Positions 33,045-39,851 of a stretch of 39,851 nt of DNA are shown piece after piece. The position numbers and the translations under genes were made by a program. The notes beneath the pieces were generated by a model. The model did no database searches and was not told the origin of the DNA. It was given only the letters and a program-made list of their open reading frames with translations. The DNA comes from Candidatus Binatia bacterium. Its GTDB lineage: Bacteria > Vulcanimicrobiota > Vulcanimicrobiia > Vulcanimicrobiales > Vulcanimicrobiaceae. Position 1 is the stretch's first letter. Each line of letters starts with the position of its first letter. The stretch lies in assembly GCA_035541935.1 (NCBI GenBank), contig DATKMJ010000059.1:1-39851 (forward strand). Reading direction: 5' to 3'.

Positions 33045-33770
33045 CTACCAATCGACGACGAGCACGTAGGTGACGGTCGCGAGGCGCACGCTCCCGTCGC
33101 GCTCGAAACGCTCGAAGAGCGTGCGAAGGTCGGCGTTGAGGCGCTCGGCGTCGGGACCGGACGACGGAAGATACGACGACGATGCGGCGCGCCCGAGCAG
33201 CCCGTCGAGATCGAGCGTTTGGTACGAGGCGTGCTCGGCGCGCGTCAGGCGCGCGTCGGGAAAGGCGGAGAACGCCTCGAGCGCGCGCCGGCGCAGCGTT
33301 TCGGTGTCGTCGGTCGCGTACGACCGAACGACCTCGCCGTACGCCGCCGTGAACGGATCGCCCTCGTGCCGCTCGTACTGAAGCATCGCGGCGCGGCGGC
33401 GCGCGATGCGGCGAAACTCGCGAAACGCATCGGGCATGACGAACCAATGCGCGGCTTGGCACGCGACGACCGCATCCACGCTCGCGCTCTCGAGGCCGGT
33501 GTGCTCGGCGGTTCCGTCCTGCCACGTGACGCGCGGATGCGGCTCGGCATTCTCGCGCATCGTCGCGTTCGGCTCGATCGCGGTCACGCGCACGCCGCGA
33601 TCGGCGAAGAGCCGCGACGAGATTCCGGTTCCCGCGCCGACGTCGGCGATCGTCAGCACGTGCGGCTCGCCGAGCCCCGCGAGCACCGCGTCGATTGCCT
33701 CGGGCGGATACGACGGACGGAAGGCGGCGTACGCCTTCGCGCGCGAGCCGAAGCGCCCGGTCGGATTCAC
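33045..33770 (-). CDS. SAM-dependent methyltransferase (class I)
   Basis: A 241-residue methyltransferase with the usual start FGSRAKAYAAFRPSYPPEAI. The SAM-binding loop is IADVGAGTGISSRLFADRG (motif I), then VTAIEPNATM, DGTAEHTGLESASVDAVVACQAAHWF (motif II and post-II). The Methyltransf_11 fold is clear; substrate is not. GTG 33770 overlaps the transporter stop by four bases, and it is followed one base later by the HyuA-like gene. Confidence 0.9.
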   Translation of the reverse strand: MNPTGRFGSRAKAYAAFRPSYPPEAIDAVLAGLGEPHVLTIADVGAGTGISSRLFADRGVRVTAIEPNATMRENAEPHPRVTWQDGTAEHTGLESASVDAVVACQAAHWFVMPDAFREFRRIARRRAAMLQYERHEGDPFTAAYGEVVRSYATDDTETLRRRALEAFSAFPDARLTRAEHASYQTLDLDGLLGRAASSSYLPSSGPDAERLNADLRTLFERFERDGSVRLATVTYVLVVDW

Positions 33771-35764
33771 GCGGTAAACGGCGCGCCCAAGCGAATCTCG
33801 AGCGTCTTGCCGTCGCGCAGGATGCCGAAGTCGTGCGGCCTGCCGTCGTAGGCGCGGCGCTCAGATTGAAACGTGCCGAGCTCCCACCACAACGTGCCGT
33901 CGATCGTCTCGATCGTGTCGCCGGAGCGCAGGCCGGCGTCGTAGGCCGGACCGCCCGCGCGCACGTACGCGCGCATGTTGCCGTCGACGCTGCGAAAGAG
34001 GGCGTAAAAGTACGTCGGCTTCTCTCCCGGCCGCGCGGCGACGCCGACGTCGAAGAGATTCGCGCTTACGACCGGCTGCGCGCGCGCCCAATCGCGCAAC
34101 CGCGCGACGCCGTCGAGCGCGAGCGCGCGCGCTTGCTCTTCGTTTGCGGGCGGCGGCACGATCTCGTGGTCGTGCCACTCGTTGACGATCCAGCCGCCGC
34201 AATCTTGCAGGCGCAGCCCGACGTCGAGATCGTCGCCTTCGGTCAGCGAGAACGTCGAGGTCGTCACGAAGAGGTAGGCGGCGTAGCGCTTGCGCGCGCA
34301 ATCGCTCGCGTTCGGATCCTCGTGCAGGCGCATCGTCTGCCACGAGCCGCCCGCAAGCGCGCCGGCCGTCGCGCCGGCGGCCGCGCGACTCAGGGCGCTG
34401 CCGTCGTCGTCGATCGCGATGCGATCTCGCGCGGAGGCCGGCGCGTAGAGGCCCGGGTAGGCTTCGTCGGCGCGCGCGGCGTGGGCGATTCGCGCGAAGG
34501 CGTTGACGCCGAAGAGCGCCGGCGTCGCGAGCACGACGGCGAGCGTCGCGGCAATCGCGACCGCAGTCTGATAGCCGAGCGTGCGCTTCGTGATCGTATC
34601 GATCGGAACGCCGGTGAAGTTCGCGATCCAGACGTTCGCGGTATTCGTGGGGTCGCAGACGTTCTGCACCTGCACGACGGCCATGATCGCCGCGACGAGC
34701 ACGACCGGCGGCAGCACGTTTGCCGCGAGCAGCGCGGTGAAGATCGCGATGCCGACGCCGAAGGGATTTAGGGGACCGCGATAGAGCGCGAGCGGGCTCC
34801 CGACGCCGAAGAGCGCGACGTACGCGACCGGATTGCGCACCCAGCCGCCCGCCACGAGCGGCTGCAGCGCGGCCGAGAACGCGGGCTCCTTCGTCGCGAC
34901 GAGCAGCATGCCGATTCCCATGAAGAGCAGCACCGCCGGCGCGACGTCCTCGACGCCGCGTATCGCGGCGGCGACGAGCCGCTGCACCGCCTCGCTCGGG
35001 CGCGTCATCAGCACGCCGAAGATTGCGGCGACGAGAAATGCCGGCGCGGCATCCATGTGCAGCGCGTAGTAGAGCAGCAGCGGCAGGACCGGCGTGAAGA
35101 GCGCGACCGCCGGGACGCGCCGCTCTTCGGGCGAGTTCGCGTTGACGGCCCAGGTCGCATAGCCGCGTTCGCGGCGGAACGAGACGATCGCGTAGGCGAC
35201 GAGCGCGATCGCATCGAGCACCGCGAGCACGATCGCGTAGCGCACGAGCTGGTCGGGAACGACGCCGAAGTACTTCGTGTAGAACGTCCAGTTCGCGATG
35301 TTGAAGATGAAACCGAGCGCGAACGACATGAGGAAGAGCGTCGCGGCGATCGTTCGCGGAACGCCGGCCGTCATCATGATCGGCAGCACGATCGAGCCGG
35401 CCATGATGATGCCGCCGAGCCCCGAGAGCGAGGTGAAGAGCAGCGCGACGATCGCGCAGAGGCCGAGCGAGAGCAGCAGCGGCTGCTCGCCGCCGTACTC
35501 CGCCGCGAAGTCCACGATCGCGCGCGCGATTCCGGTCTCGATCGTCACCCTTCCGAGCAGCGCGCCGAAGATCACGGCCACGTAGACCGGCGCGAGCTGC
35601 ACCGCCCCGCTCGTAACGATCTCGCCGAGATGCCAGGCCGGCACCCCCGCCGCCAACGACATCACGATCGCCATCGCCGGCACCGCGATGAGCGCCGGAA
35701 CCCAACGCGCGTACATGAGCACCGCGAAGACCGCGAAGACCAGGAGTATGAGTACGGCGGTCAT
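33767..35764 (-). CDS. Ion-transporter-superfamily permease fused to a PDZ-like domain
   Basis: A 665-residue protein. Residues 1 to about 420 have 10-12 membrane helices and resemble the GntP/CitMHS/DASS-type organic-anion transporters (LFTSLSGLGGIIMAGSIVLP, LFLMSFALGFIFNIANW, GIGMLLVATKEP, CDPTNTANVWIANFTGV). The rest is soluble: a region with two cysteines (SDCARKRY, LQDCGGW) and then a PDZ-like domain (RAYVRAGGPAYDAGLRSGDTIETIDG, about 590-620, and the end RDGKTLEIRL). The combination is unusual; I know of no named family. ATG 35764 overlaps the GH20 stop (ATGA). Given its neighbours the cargo may be an amino-sugar derivative or sugar acid. Confidence 0.8.
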   Translation of the reverse strand: MTAVLILLVFAVFAVLMYARWVPALIAVPAMAIVMSLAAGVPAWHLGEIVTSGAVQLAPVYVAVIFGALLGRVTIETGIARAIVDFAAEYGGEQPLLLSLGLCAIVALLFTSLSGLGGIIMAGSIVLPIMMTAGVPRTIAATLFLMSFALGFIFNIANWTFYTKYFGVVPDQLVRYAIVLAVLDAIALVAYAIVSFRRERGYATWAVNANSPEERRVPAVALFTPVLPLLLYYALHMDAAPAFLVAAIFGVLMTRPSEAVQRLVAAAIRGVEDVAPAVLLFMGIGMLLVATKEPAFSAALQPLVAGGWVRNPVAYVALFGVGSPLALYRGPLNPFGVGIAIFTALLAANVLPPVVLVAAIMAVVQVQNVCDPTNTANVWIANFTGVPIDTITKRTLGYQTAVAIAATLAVVLATPALFGVNAFARIAHAARADEAYPGLYAPASARDRIAIDDDGSALSRAAAGATAGALAGGSWQTMRLHEDPNASDCARKRYAAYLFVTTSTFSLTEGDDLDVGLRLQDCGGWIVNEWHDHEIVPPPANEEQARALALDGVARLRDWARAQPVVSANLFDVGVAARPGEKPTYFYALFRSVDGNMRAYVRAGGPAYDAGLRSGDTIETIDGTLWWELGTFQSERRAYDGRPHDFGILRDGKTLEIRLGAPFTA

Positions 35765-37725
35765 CGCGACGCTAGCGCCCTGCGCCCTTCGACTACGCTC
35801 AGCCCTTCGACTCCGCTCAGGATGACATGAAGGTCGGGCAGCGTGCCCGTTTGGAGATAGCGGCGCGTTACGTCGTAGAAGGCGTCGGCGTAGGCGATGG
35901 CTCGTTGGGCCGAGAGATCGTAGCGCTCGAGATTGCTTGCGAGATGCCCGTCGCGGCTCTCGTAGCGCCAGGCGCGGGCGTAGAGCGGCTCGATCTCTTC
36001 GTAAGCGTCGCGGAGCTCCCACATCCAATAGCGGCACCAGTAGAGATCGCGCAGCGTGCGGTCGCGATCGGTTGCGGCGTGCGCCTGCGCGTCGGCATAC
36101 ATCGCGGCGACCTCGGCGCCGATCTGGAACTTGCGCGAGAGCGCGTCGTAGCGGCGCGCCGAAAGCAGCATCACCGCCGCCGCGTTCGCGTGGAGCGGCG
36201 GCGCTCCGAAGTAGCGGTCTTCCTCCACGCGCTCCGCCGAGAGGCGCACCTGGCGCAGATCCACGTTCGCGAGTTGACCGGCCGCCGTCGGGTCGAACGG
36301 GTCGGCCCAGAAGAGCGCGTCGCTCTGCCCGTACGCGTAATTCTTTGGCTCGAGCGCCTGCAGCACGGCGCCGAGCGCCGCGACGTCCGCGCCGTAACTC
36401 GCGTCGTCGCTCCCGAAGAACGCCGAGGGAAAGTCGCTCGCGAACCGCGCCGGCTCGACGTCACCGCTCTGCCACGCCGCCGCCGCCGCGTAGATCACCG
36501 GATACCACGTCGCCTCGTAGAGCGTCTCGCCGTCGTCGTGCCAGACCGTCTGGAAGAGGCCGAGCACTCTTGCCGCCTTCCCTTGATTGATGAATCTCCG
36601 CTCGTTCGCGAGCGCGACGGCGATATTCGGATAGATCTCGTTCCAGTTGCTCGCGCCGGGCGCGACCATCTGCTGGAAGCCGCCGCGCGCGACCGTCTGA
36701 ATGTAGGGCTCGAACGTCTCCTCGGCGCCGTAGTGCCAGTTCGCAATCACCGCGCTCTTCGGAATGAGGCCCATGATCGCGGGGTCGCTCTGAATCCCGT
36801 CGTCCCAGAGCATCAGTCGCGCGCCGGACGGCGCGATGAGGCCGTTCATCGCGACGATATGGTCGGCGTAAACTTGCGAGCGGCCGCGTTGCGCGACGTA
36901 CGCCTGCGTCTGCCCTAGCCCGAGCGTCGCCGTCTCGTCGGAACCGATGTGGAAGAACGGCGGCCGGCCGACCGCGGCTAACTCTTGCCCGATCACGCGC
37001 GAGAGATACTCCTGCGAGAGCGCGACGTTCGGCGCGAGCAGAAATCCGTGCGGCAGTGCCGCGGCGCTTGCGTACTTCTCGACGCGCAACGTGTTGTGCA
37101 TGTGAGCGAAACTCTGCTGCTCGGGGATCAGCGCGACGTGGAAGCGCGCGGCATACGCCGTCAGCTCGCGGAGCTGCGCCGGCGTGATGCCGTCGAGCGG
37201 AGCGGGGAGCGGATCGGTCGGGCTGACGAAGACGTGCTCCATATACGGCGAGTAGCCGTTCATCTTGAACGCTGCGATCGTGCGAATCCGCTCTTCGAAG
37301 TAGCGCAGCGTCGGCAGCGGCCCGCGCGAGACGTCGTCGGAGAGCACGCGCCACTCCAACGCCGGTCGATCCTCGATGGAGATGCAAGGCATCCTCCAGC
37401 CGCCGCGGGTGCGCCCGGGCAGTTGCGCGAGCGTCATCGCCCCGTAGAAGGCGCCGGCCGCATCGGCGCTCGCGATCGTCGCGCGACCGTCGGCGACGGT
37501 TAAGCGGTAGGCTTGCGGTGCGAGCGACGCGTCGCGCCGCACGACGATCGCCGCATCGTTTGCGACGACGCGAACGCTGCCGATCCCGAGCGCCTGCCAG
37601 CGCTCGTTCAACTCGATGCGCGCCGCCGGATCAAAATCGGCGGCAATCGTTCTGGGAATCTGCGAGGCGCTCGACGCGCACGCGACGCTCTCGATCCGTG
37701 CCGGCTGCGGCACGAGATGGAGCAC
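35761..37725 (-). CDS. GH20 family beta-N-acetylhexosaminidase
   Basis: A 654-residue GH20 enzyme. A beta-rich N-terminal GH20b domain (about 1-100; AYRLTVADGRATIASADAAGAFYGAMTLAQL) precedes the TIM barrel with RPALEWRVLSDDVSRG, FKMNGYSPYMEHVF and the catalytic pair in FFHIGSDETATLG (aspartate-glutamate), plus LMLWDDGI. The aspartate orients the substrate acetamido group, which acts as nucleophile. There is no signal peptide, so it probably acts on imported oligosaccharides or muropeptides. GTG 37725 shares one base with the previous stop (TAGTG). The last 17 or so residues (VILSGVEGLSVVEGRRA) are encoded by a tandem repeat, so the native C-terminus was probably shorter. Confidence 0.9.
   Translation of the reverse strand: MLHLVPQPARIESVACASSASQIPRTIAADFDPAARIELNERWQALGIGSVRVVANDAAIVVRRDASLAPQAYRLTVADGRATIASADAAGAFYGAMTLAQLPGRTRGGWRMPCISIEDRPALEWRVLSDDVSRGPLPTLRYFEERIRTIAAFKMNGYSPYMEHVFVSPTDPLPAPLDGITPAQLRELTAYAARFHVALIPEQQSFAHMHNTLRVEKYASAAALPHGFLLAPNVALSQEYLSRVIGQELAAVGRPPFFHIGSDETATLGLGQTQAYVAQRGRSQVYADHIVAMNGLIAPSGARLMLWDDGIQSDPAIMGLIPKSAVIANWHYGAEETFEPYIQTVARGGFQQMVAPGASNWNEIYPNIAVALANERRFINQGKAARVLGLFQTVWHDDGETLYEATWYPVIYAAAAAWQSGDVEPARFASDFPSAFFGSDDASYGADVAALGAVLQALEPKNYAYGQSDALFWADPFDPTAAGQLANVDLRQVRLSAERVEEDRYFGAPPLHANAAAVMLLSARRYDALSRKFQIGAEVAAMYADAQAHAATDRDRTLRDLYWCRYWMWELRDAYEEIEPLYARAWRYESRDGHLASNLERYDLSAQRAIAYADAFYDVTRRYLQTGTLPDLHVILSGVEGLSVVEGRRALASR
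35785..35820. repeat. Two tandem 18-base extragenic-type repeat units
   Basis: Units 35785-35802 and 35803-35820 read CCCTTCGACTACGCTCAG and CCCTTCGACTCCGCTCAG, one mismatch apart, followed by GATGACAT. Sequences of this form are widespread short repeats in many bacterial genomes and are often mistranslated as HPERSRRA or PSTTLSP peptides. Here it lies inside the 3' end of the GH20 gene, upstream of the transporter start. Confidence 0.8.
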
Positions 37726-38132
37726 TACAAGCTCTTGCTCGCGGCCGCGCGCAGCGTCGCGTCGCGCCGATCGAGCAGCGCGGTCACGCCGTCGAGGTAG
37801 CGCGACGCCGAGTCGGCGTTCACCGTAGCCGCCTCGCCGGCGAGCGCGACCGTTGCGGCATCGGCGGCGGCAATCGGCCCGCCGTCGTTCGCGCGCGCTG
37901 CCGCGTGGCCGTCGTGCACGTCGAACGCCGTGGGATCGGCGAACGCGACGCGCAGCATCAGCGCGTCGACTCGCGCGCGGTCCTCGGGCGCCAATTGGCA
38001 ACGCGCCTCGAGATCGGCGAGCGCCTCGCCCAAGTACGAGCGCACGAACTGGTCGGATCGGCGACGGTCGAGCGCCGAGTCATAGCCGGGAAATTCCGCG
38101 ATCTTTGCGCGCAGCTGAGCGAGCGGCTCCAT
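37725..38132 (-). CDS. Unknown soluble protein, first gene of GH20 operon
   Basis: A 135-residue protein, mostly helical, with no signal peptide or membrane segment (EPLAQLRAKIAEFPGYDSALDRRRSDQFVRSYLGEALADLEARC ... RYLDGVTALLDRRDATLRAAA). No family is recognised. ATG 38132 faces the divergent RskA-like gene across 62 bases. The stop shares a base with the GH20 start, so it is coupled to the hexosaminidase. Confidence 0.7.
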   Translation of the reverse strand: MEPLAQLRAKIAEFPGYDSALDRRRSDQFVRSYLGEALADLEARCQLAPEDRARVDALMLRVAFADPTAFDVHDGHAAARANDGGPIAAADAATVALAGEAATVNADSASRYLDGVTALLDRRDATLRAAASKSL

Positions 38133-38194
38133 GGCCGCAACCTACGACGCATCCGGTCGAAGGGCCTCGAAGCCTCCCTGGGAAGATACGTACC

Positions 38195-38701
38195 GTGAAG
38201 CACGCAACGTGGCCCGCGTATCTCGTGGCGGCAGCCTGCTTCGCGATCGCGCTGATATCGTCGATCGCCAACATCTCGCTGCTCGGCCAGCTCAAGCAGA
38301 CGCAGCGCGAGCTGGCGAATCTCGAGAAGCGCTCGACCGCGCTCGCGCGCAATCTCGCCGTCGAACGCACGGCGCTCTTCGATATGCTCGACGGCCGCGC
38401 CGGCCACTATCGCATCGGCGACGGCGAGGTGATCACGCAAGGCGGGCGCATCTATCTCGCGCTCCGCGGGCTCTCCGAGCCGCCGCGCGGCAAAGTCTAT
38501 CAGGCGTGGACGCTCGAGCGCGGGAGCGTCAAGGAGACCGCGTCGCCGACGTTCCTGCCCGACGCGCGCGGCGTCGCGTTGATCGTGCTCCCCGCCGACG
38601 CGCGTTCGACCGCCGAGGTCTCGGTGACGCTCGAGCCCGAGGGCGGCAGCAAGGAGCCGACGGAGAAGCCGCTGCTGGAGGCGTCGCTGCTCACCCGATG
38701 A
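38195..38701 (+). CDS. RskA-like protein lacking the sigma-binding domain
   Basis: A 168-residue membrane protein starting at GTG 38195 behind GGGAAG. A membrane helix (about 8-30, YLVAAACFAIALISSIANISLL) and a coiled coil (QLKQTQRELANLEKRSTALAR, about 31-52) lead into an extracytoplasmic domain of the anti-sigma-K (RskA C-terminal) type: GRIYLALRGLSEPPRGKVYQAWTLERGSVKETASPTFLPDARGVALIVLP. The usual cytoplasmic helical domain that binds a sigma factor is missing; only about seven residues precede the helix. So it cannot act as a normal anti-sigma factor and may be a sensor or a degenerate relic. It overlaps the GNAT gene by ATGA. Confidence 0.75.
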   Translation: MKHATWPAYLVAAACFAIALISSIANISLLGQLKQTQRELANLEKRSTALARNLAVERTALFDMLDGRAGHYRIGDGEVITQGGRIYLALRGLSEPPRGKVYQAWTLERGSVKETASPTFLPDARGVALIVLPADARSTAEVSVTLEPEGGSKEPTEKPLLEASLLTR

Positions 38702-39504
38702 TTGCGCAGCTCTCGCGCTCGAACGAGGCCTCAGCCCTCGAGTATCTCTCGCGCGAACCGATTCTCAACGTCTTTCTCGATTACGTCATCGTCCACGACA
38801 CGCCCGCCCGCAAGAACGTCGCCGTCGTGCTCGACGGCGATCGCGTCGACGGCGTGATCCACAGCGGACGCAGTCTGGTCGTCGCCGCGGAACCGCGCGC
38901 GATCGGCGAGCTCGCCGAGTACCTCAGGCGGCGGCGCGGCGAACGCATGATCGTCGGACCGCGCGATCAGGTTCGCGCGCTCTGGGAGCGGATGCGCGAG
39001 TGGCACGATCCGCCGCGCCTCGTCCGCGACCGCCAACTCGTGATGGCGGTGGACCGCGCGAGCCTGCGCCCGTACGAGCGGCTGACCGAGGTGCGGTACG
39101 CGCGCATTGACGAGTCGAACGCGATCGCCGACGGCTCGGCCGAGATGGTGCGCCAGGAATTAGACTACGATCCGCGCCGCGGCGCGCCGGAGTTTCGCGC
39201 CGGCATCCGGCAGATGATCGAGCGCAGGCTCTGGTGGGTCGGAACGGCCGAAGGGCGAATCTGCTTTCTCTGCAACATCGGCCCCTGGAGCGAGAAGACG
39301 ATTCAGCTCCAAGGGATCTGGACGCCGCCCGAGCTGCGCGGGCGCGGCCTCGCCACCGCCTCGCTCGCAGCAATTTGCGACCGCCTGCTCGAGGTCGCGC
39401 CGGTAATCTCGCTCTACGTCAACGACTTCAACGATACCGCAATAGCACTCTACGATCGCGTCGGATTCGATCGAACCGGGGAGTTTCAAACACTGCTCTT
39501 TTAG
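38698..39504 (+). CDS. GNAT family N-acetyltransferase
   Basis: A 268-residue protein with an N-terminal domain like the DUF4081 region of actinobacterial acetyltransferases (REPILNVFLDYVI ... RDRQLVMAVDR) and a C-terminal GNAT domain: LQGIWTPPELRGRGLATASLAAICDRLL holds the acetyl-CoA pyrophosphate loop (RGRGLA), and SLYVNDFNDTAIALYDRVGFDRTGEF is the family's final strand and helix. Substrate unknown. Coupled to the RskA-like gene by a four-base overlap. Confidence 0.88.
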   Translation: MIAQLSRSNEASALEYLSREPILNVFLDYVIVHDTPARKNVAVVLDGDRVDGVIHSGRSLVVAAEPRAIGELAEYLRRRRGERMIVGPRDQVRALWERMREWHDPPRLVRDRQLVMAVDRASLRPYERLTEVRYARIDESNAIADGSAEMVRQELDYDPRRGAPEFRAGIRQMIERRLWWVGTAEGRICFLCNIGPWSEKTIQLQGIWTPPELRGRGLATASLAAICDRLLEVAPVISLYVNDFNDTAIALYDRVGFDRTGEFQTLLF

Positions 39505-39513
39505 GAGGATCCA

Positions 39514-39851
39514 ATGCGTCGTCTGATCGTCACGCTCGCGCTCGTCACCGTGCCGCTCGCCGCGGCATCGAAGGAACCCGTCGTCTGGAAGGCCGATCTC
39601 GTGCACTCCCGCGCGGAGTTCACCGTCTCGCACCTCGTCGTCTCAAAGGTGTGGGGGCACATTCCCATCACCGCGCTGACGATCGTCAATCCGGGCGGCA
39701 CGATCGTGCCGCGCACCATCGACGCCGTGCTCGACGTCAGCCACGAGGACACCGACAACCACGACCGCGACCGCGATCTGCGCTCGCCGACCTACTTCGA
39801 CGTCGCGCGGTATCCGACGATGACCTTTCGCTCGACCTCGATCTCCGCGGT
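39514..39851 (+). CDS. YceI family periplasmic protein (truncated by window edge)
   Basis: The first 112 codons are seen. The start ATG 39514 has a perfect AGGAGG site. A signal peptide (RRLIVTLALVTVPLAAAS) precedes VVWKADLVHSRAEFTVSHLVVSKVWGHIPITALTIV, the YceI lipocalin-like opening, and LDVSHEDTDNHDRDRDLRSPTYFDVARYPTMTFRST, its conserved middle. YceI proteins bind isoprenoid or quinone-like lipids in the periplasm. It follows the GNAT gene by 9 bases. The C-terminus lies beyond the window. Confidence 0.88.
   Translation, partial: MRRLIVTLALVTVPLAAASKEPVVWKADLVHSRAEFTVSHLVVSKVWGHIPITALTIVNPGGTIVPRTIDAVLDVSHEDTDNHDRDRDLRSPTYFDVARYPTMTFRSTSISA

Noticed and set aside
1-39851. CRISPR array, tRNA, rRNA, prophage, transposase or toxin-antitoxin system
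   Set aside because: I looked for regular repeats, cloverleaf-like segments and hallmark proteins and saw none. The only HExxH protein lacks an XRE antitoxin-like partner beside it.

Overview
The window is about 40 kb of compact, high-GC bacterial chromosome with around 41 protein genes. I see no rRNA, tRNA, CRISPR array or insertion sequence. The genes suggest an aerobic, heterotrophic soil-type bacterium: an A2-type caa3 cytochrome oxidase with heme A synthesis, many lipoproteins and secreted proteins, and amino-sugar and glycoside catabolism. There is no phylum marker here, so the lineage stays open; an uncultivated high-GC phylum is plausible. GTG and TTG starts are common, and about a dozen neighbouring pairs overlap by four bases (ATGA or GTGA), so most genes lie in translationally coupled operons. 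No gene-free stretch exceeds about 200 bases.

Layout. 1-1025 (minus): a lytic transglycosylase coupled to an unknown secreted protein. 973-5161 (plus): a fatty-acid/carotenoid-hydroxylase-like membrane protein, an MGDG-synthase-type glycosyltransferase and an XRE-STAND ATPase with a helical repeat tail. 5180-7511 (minus): a secreted phosphoesterase and a ROK sugar kinase. 7575-11617 (plus): a YkgJ cysteine-cluster protein coupled to a 973-residue Asp-box beta-propeller, then a CHRD-like secreted protein. 11610-15059 (minus): a membrane protein, prfC, a lipoprotein and a threonine/serine dehydratase, all overlapping. 15155-17805 (minus): an orphan lipoprotein and a GH130 locus with two unknown envelope proteins.

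17911-21622 (plus) carries ctaA, ctaB, an MFS transporter and an unknown membrane protein. It converges on the minus-strand coxB-coxA-coxC operon (25652-21820), which ends in two unknown one- and two-helix proteins. The two operons together build a caa3-type terminal oxidase and its heme A. Between them is a 169-base nested inverted repeat.

25720-28941 (minus) is a coupled set: an FAD oxidoreductase, an ImmA/IrrE-like minimal metallopeptidase, a BadF/BadG-type (GlcNAc-kinase-like) kinase and NanE. After a DUF4870 protein and a cationic amino acid permease on the plus strand, a second tightly coupled minus operon (38132-30962) encodes an unknown protein, a GH20 hexosaminidase, a transporter fused to a PDZ-like domain, a methyltransferase and a HyuA-like protein. 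I read the two minus operons as parts of an amino-sugar (chitin or peptidoglycan) salvage route; that is an inference. The right edge (plus) has an RskA-like protein without its sigma-binding domain, a GNAT acetyltransferase and a truncated YceI protein. The end of the GH20 gene contains an extragenic-type tandem repeat that has become coding sequence.
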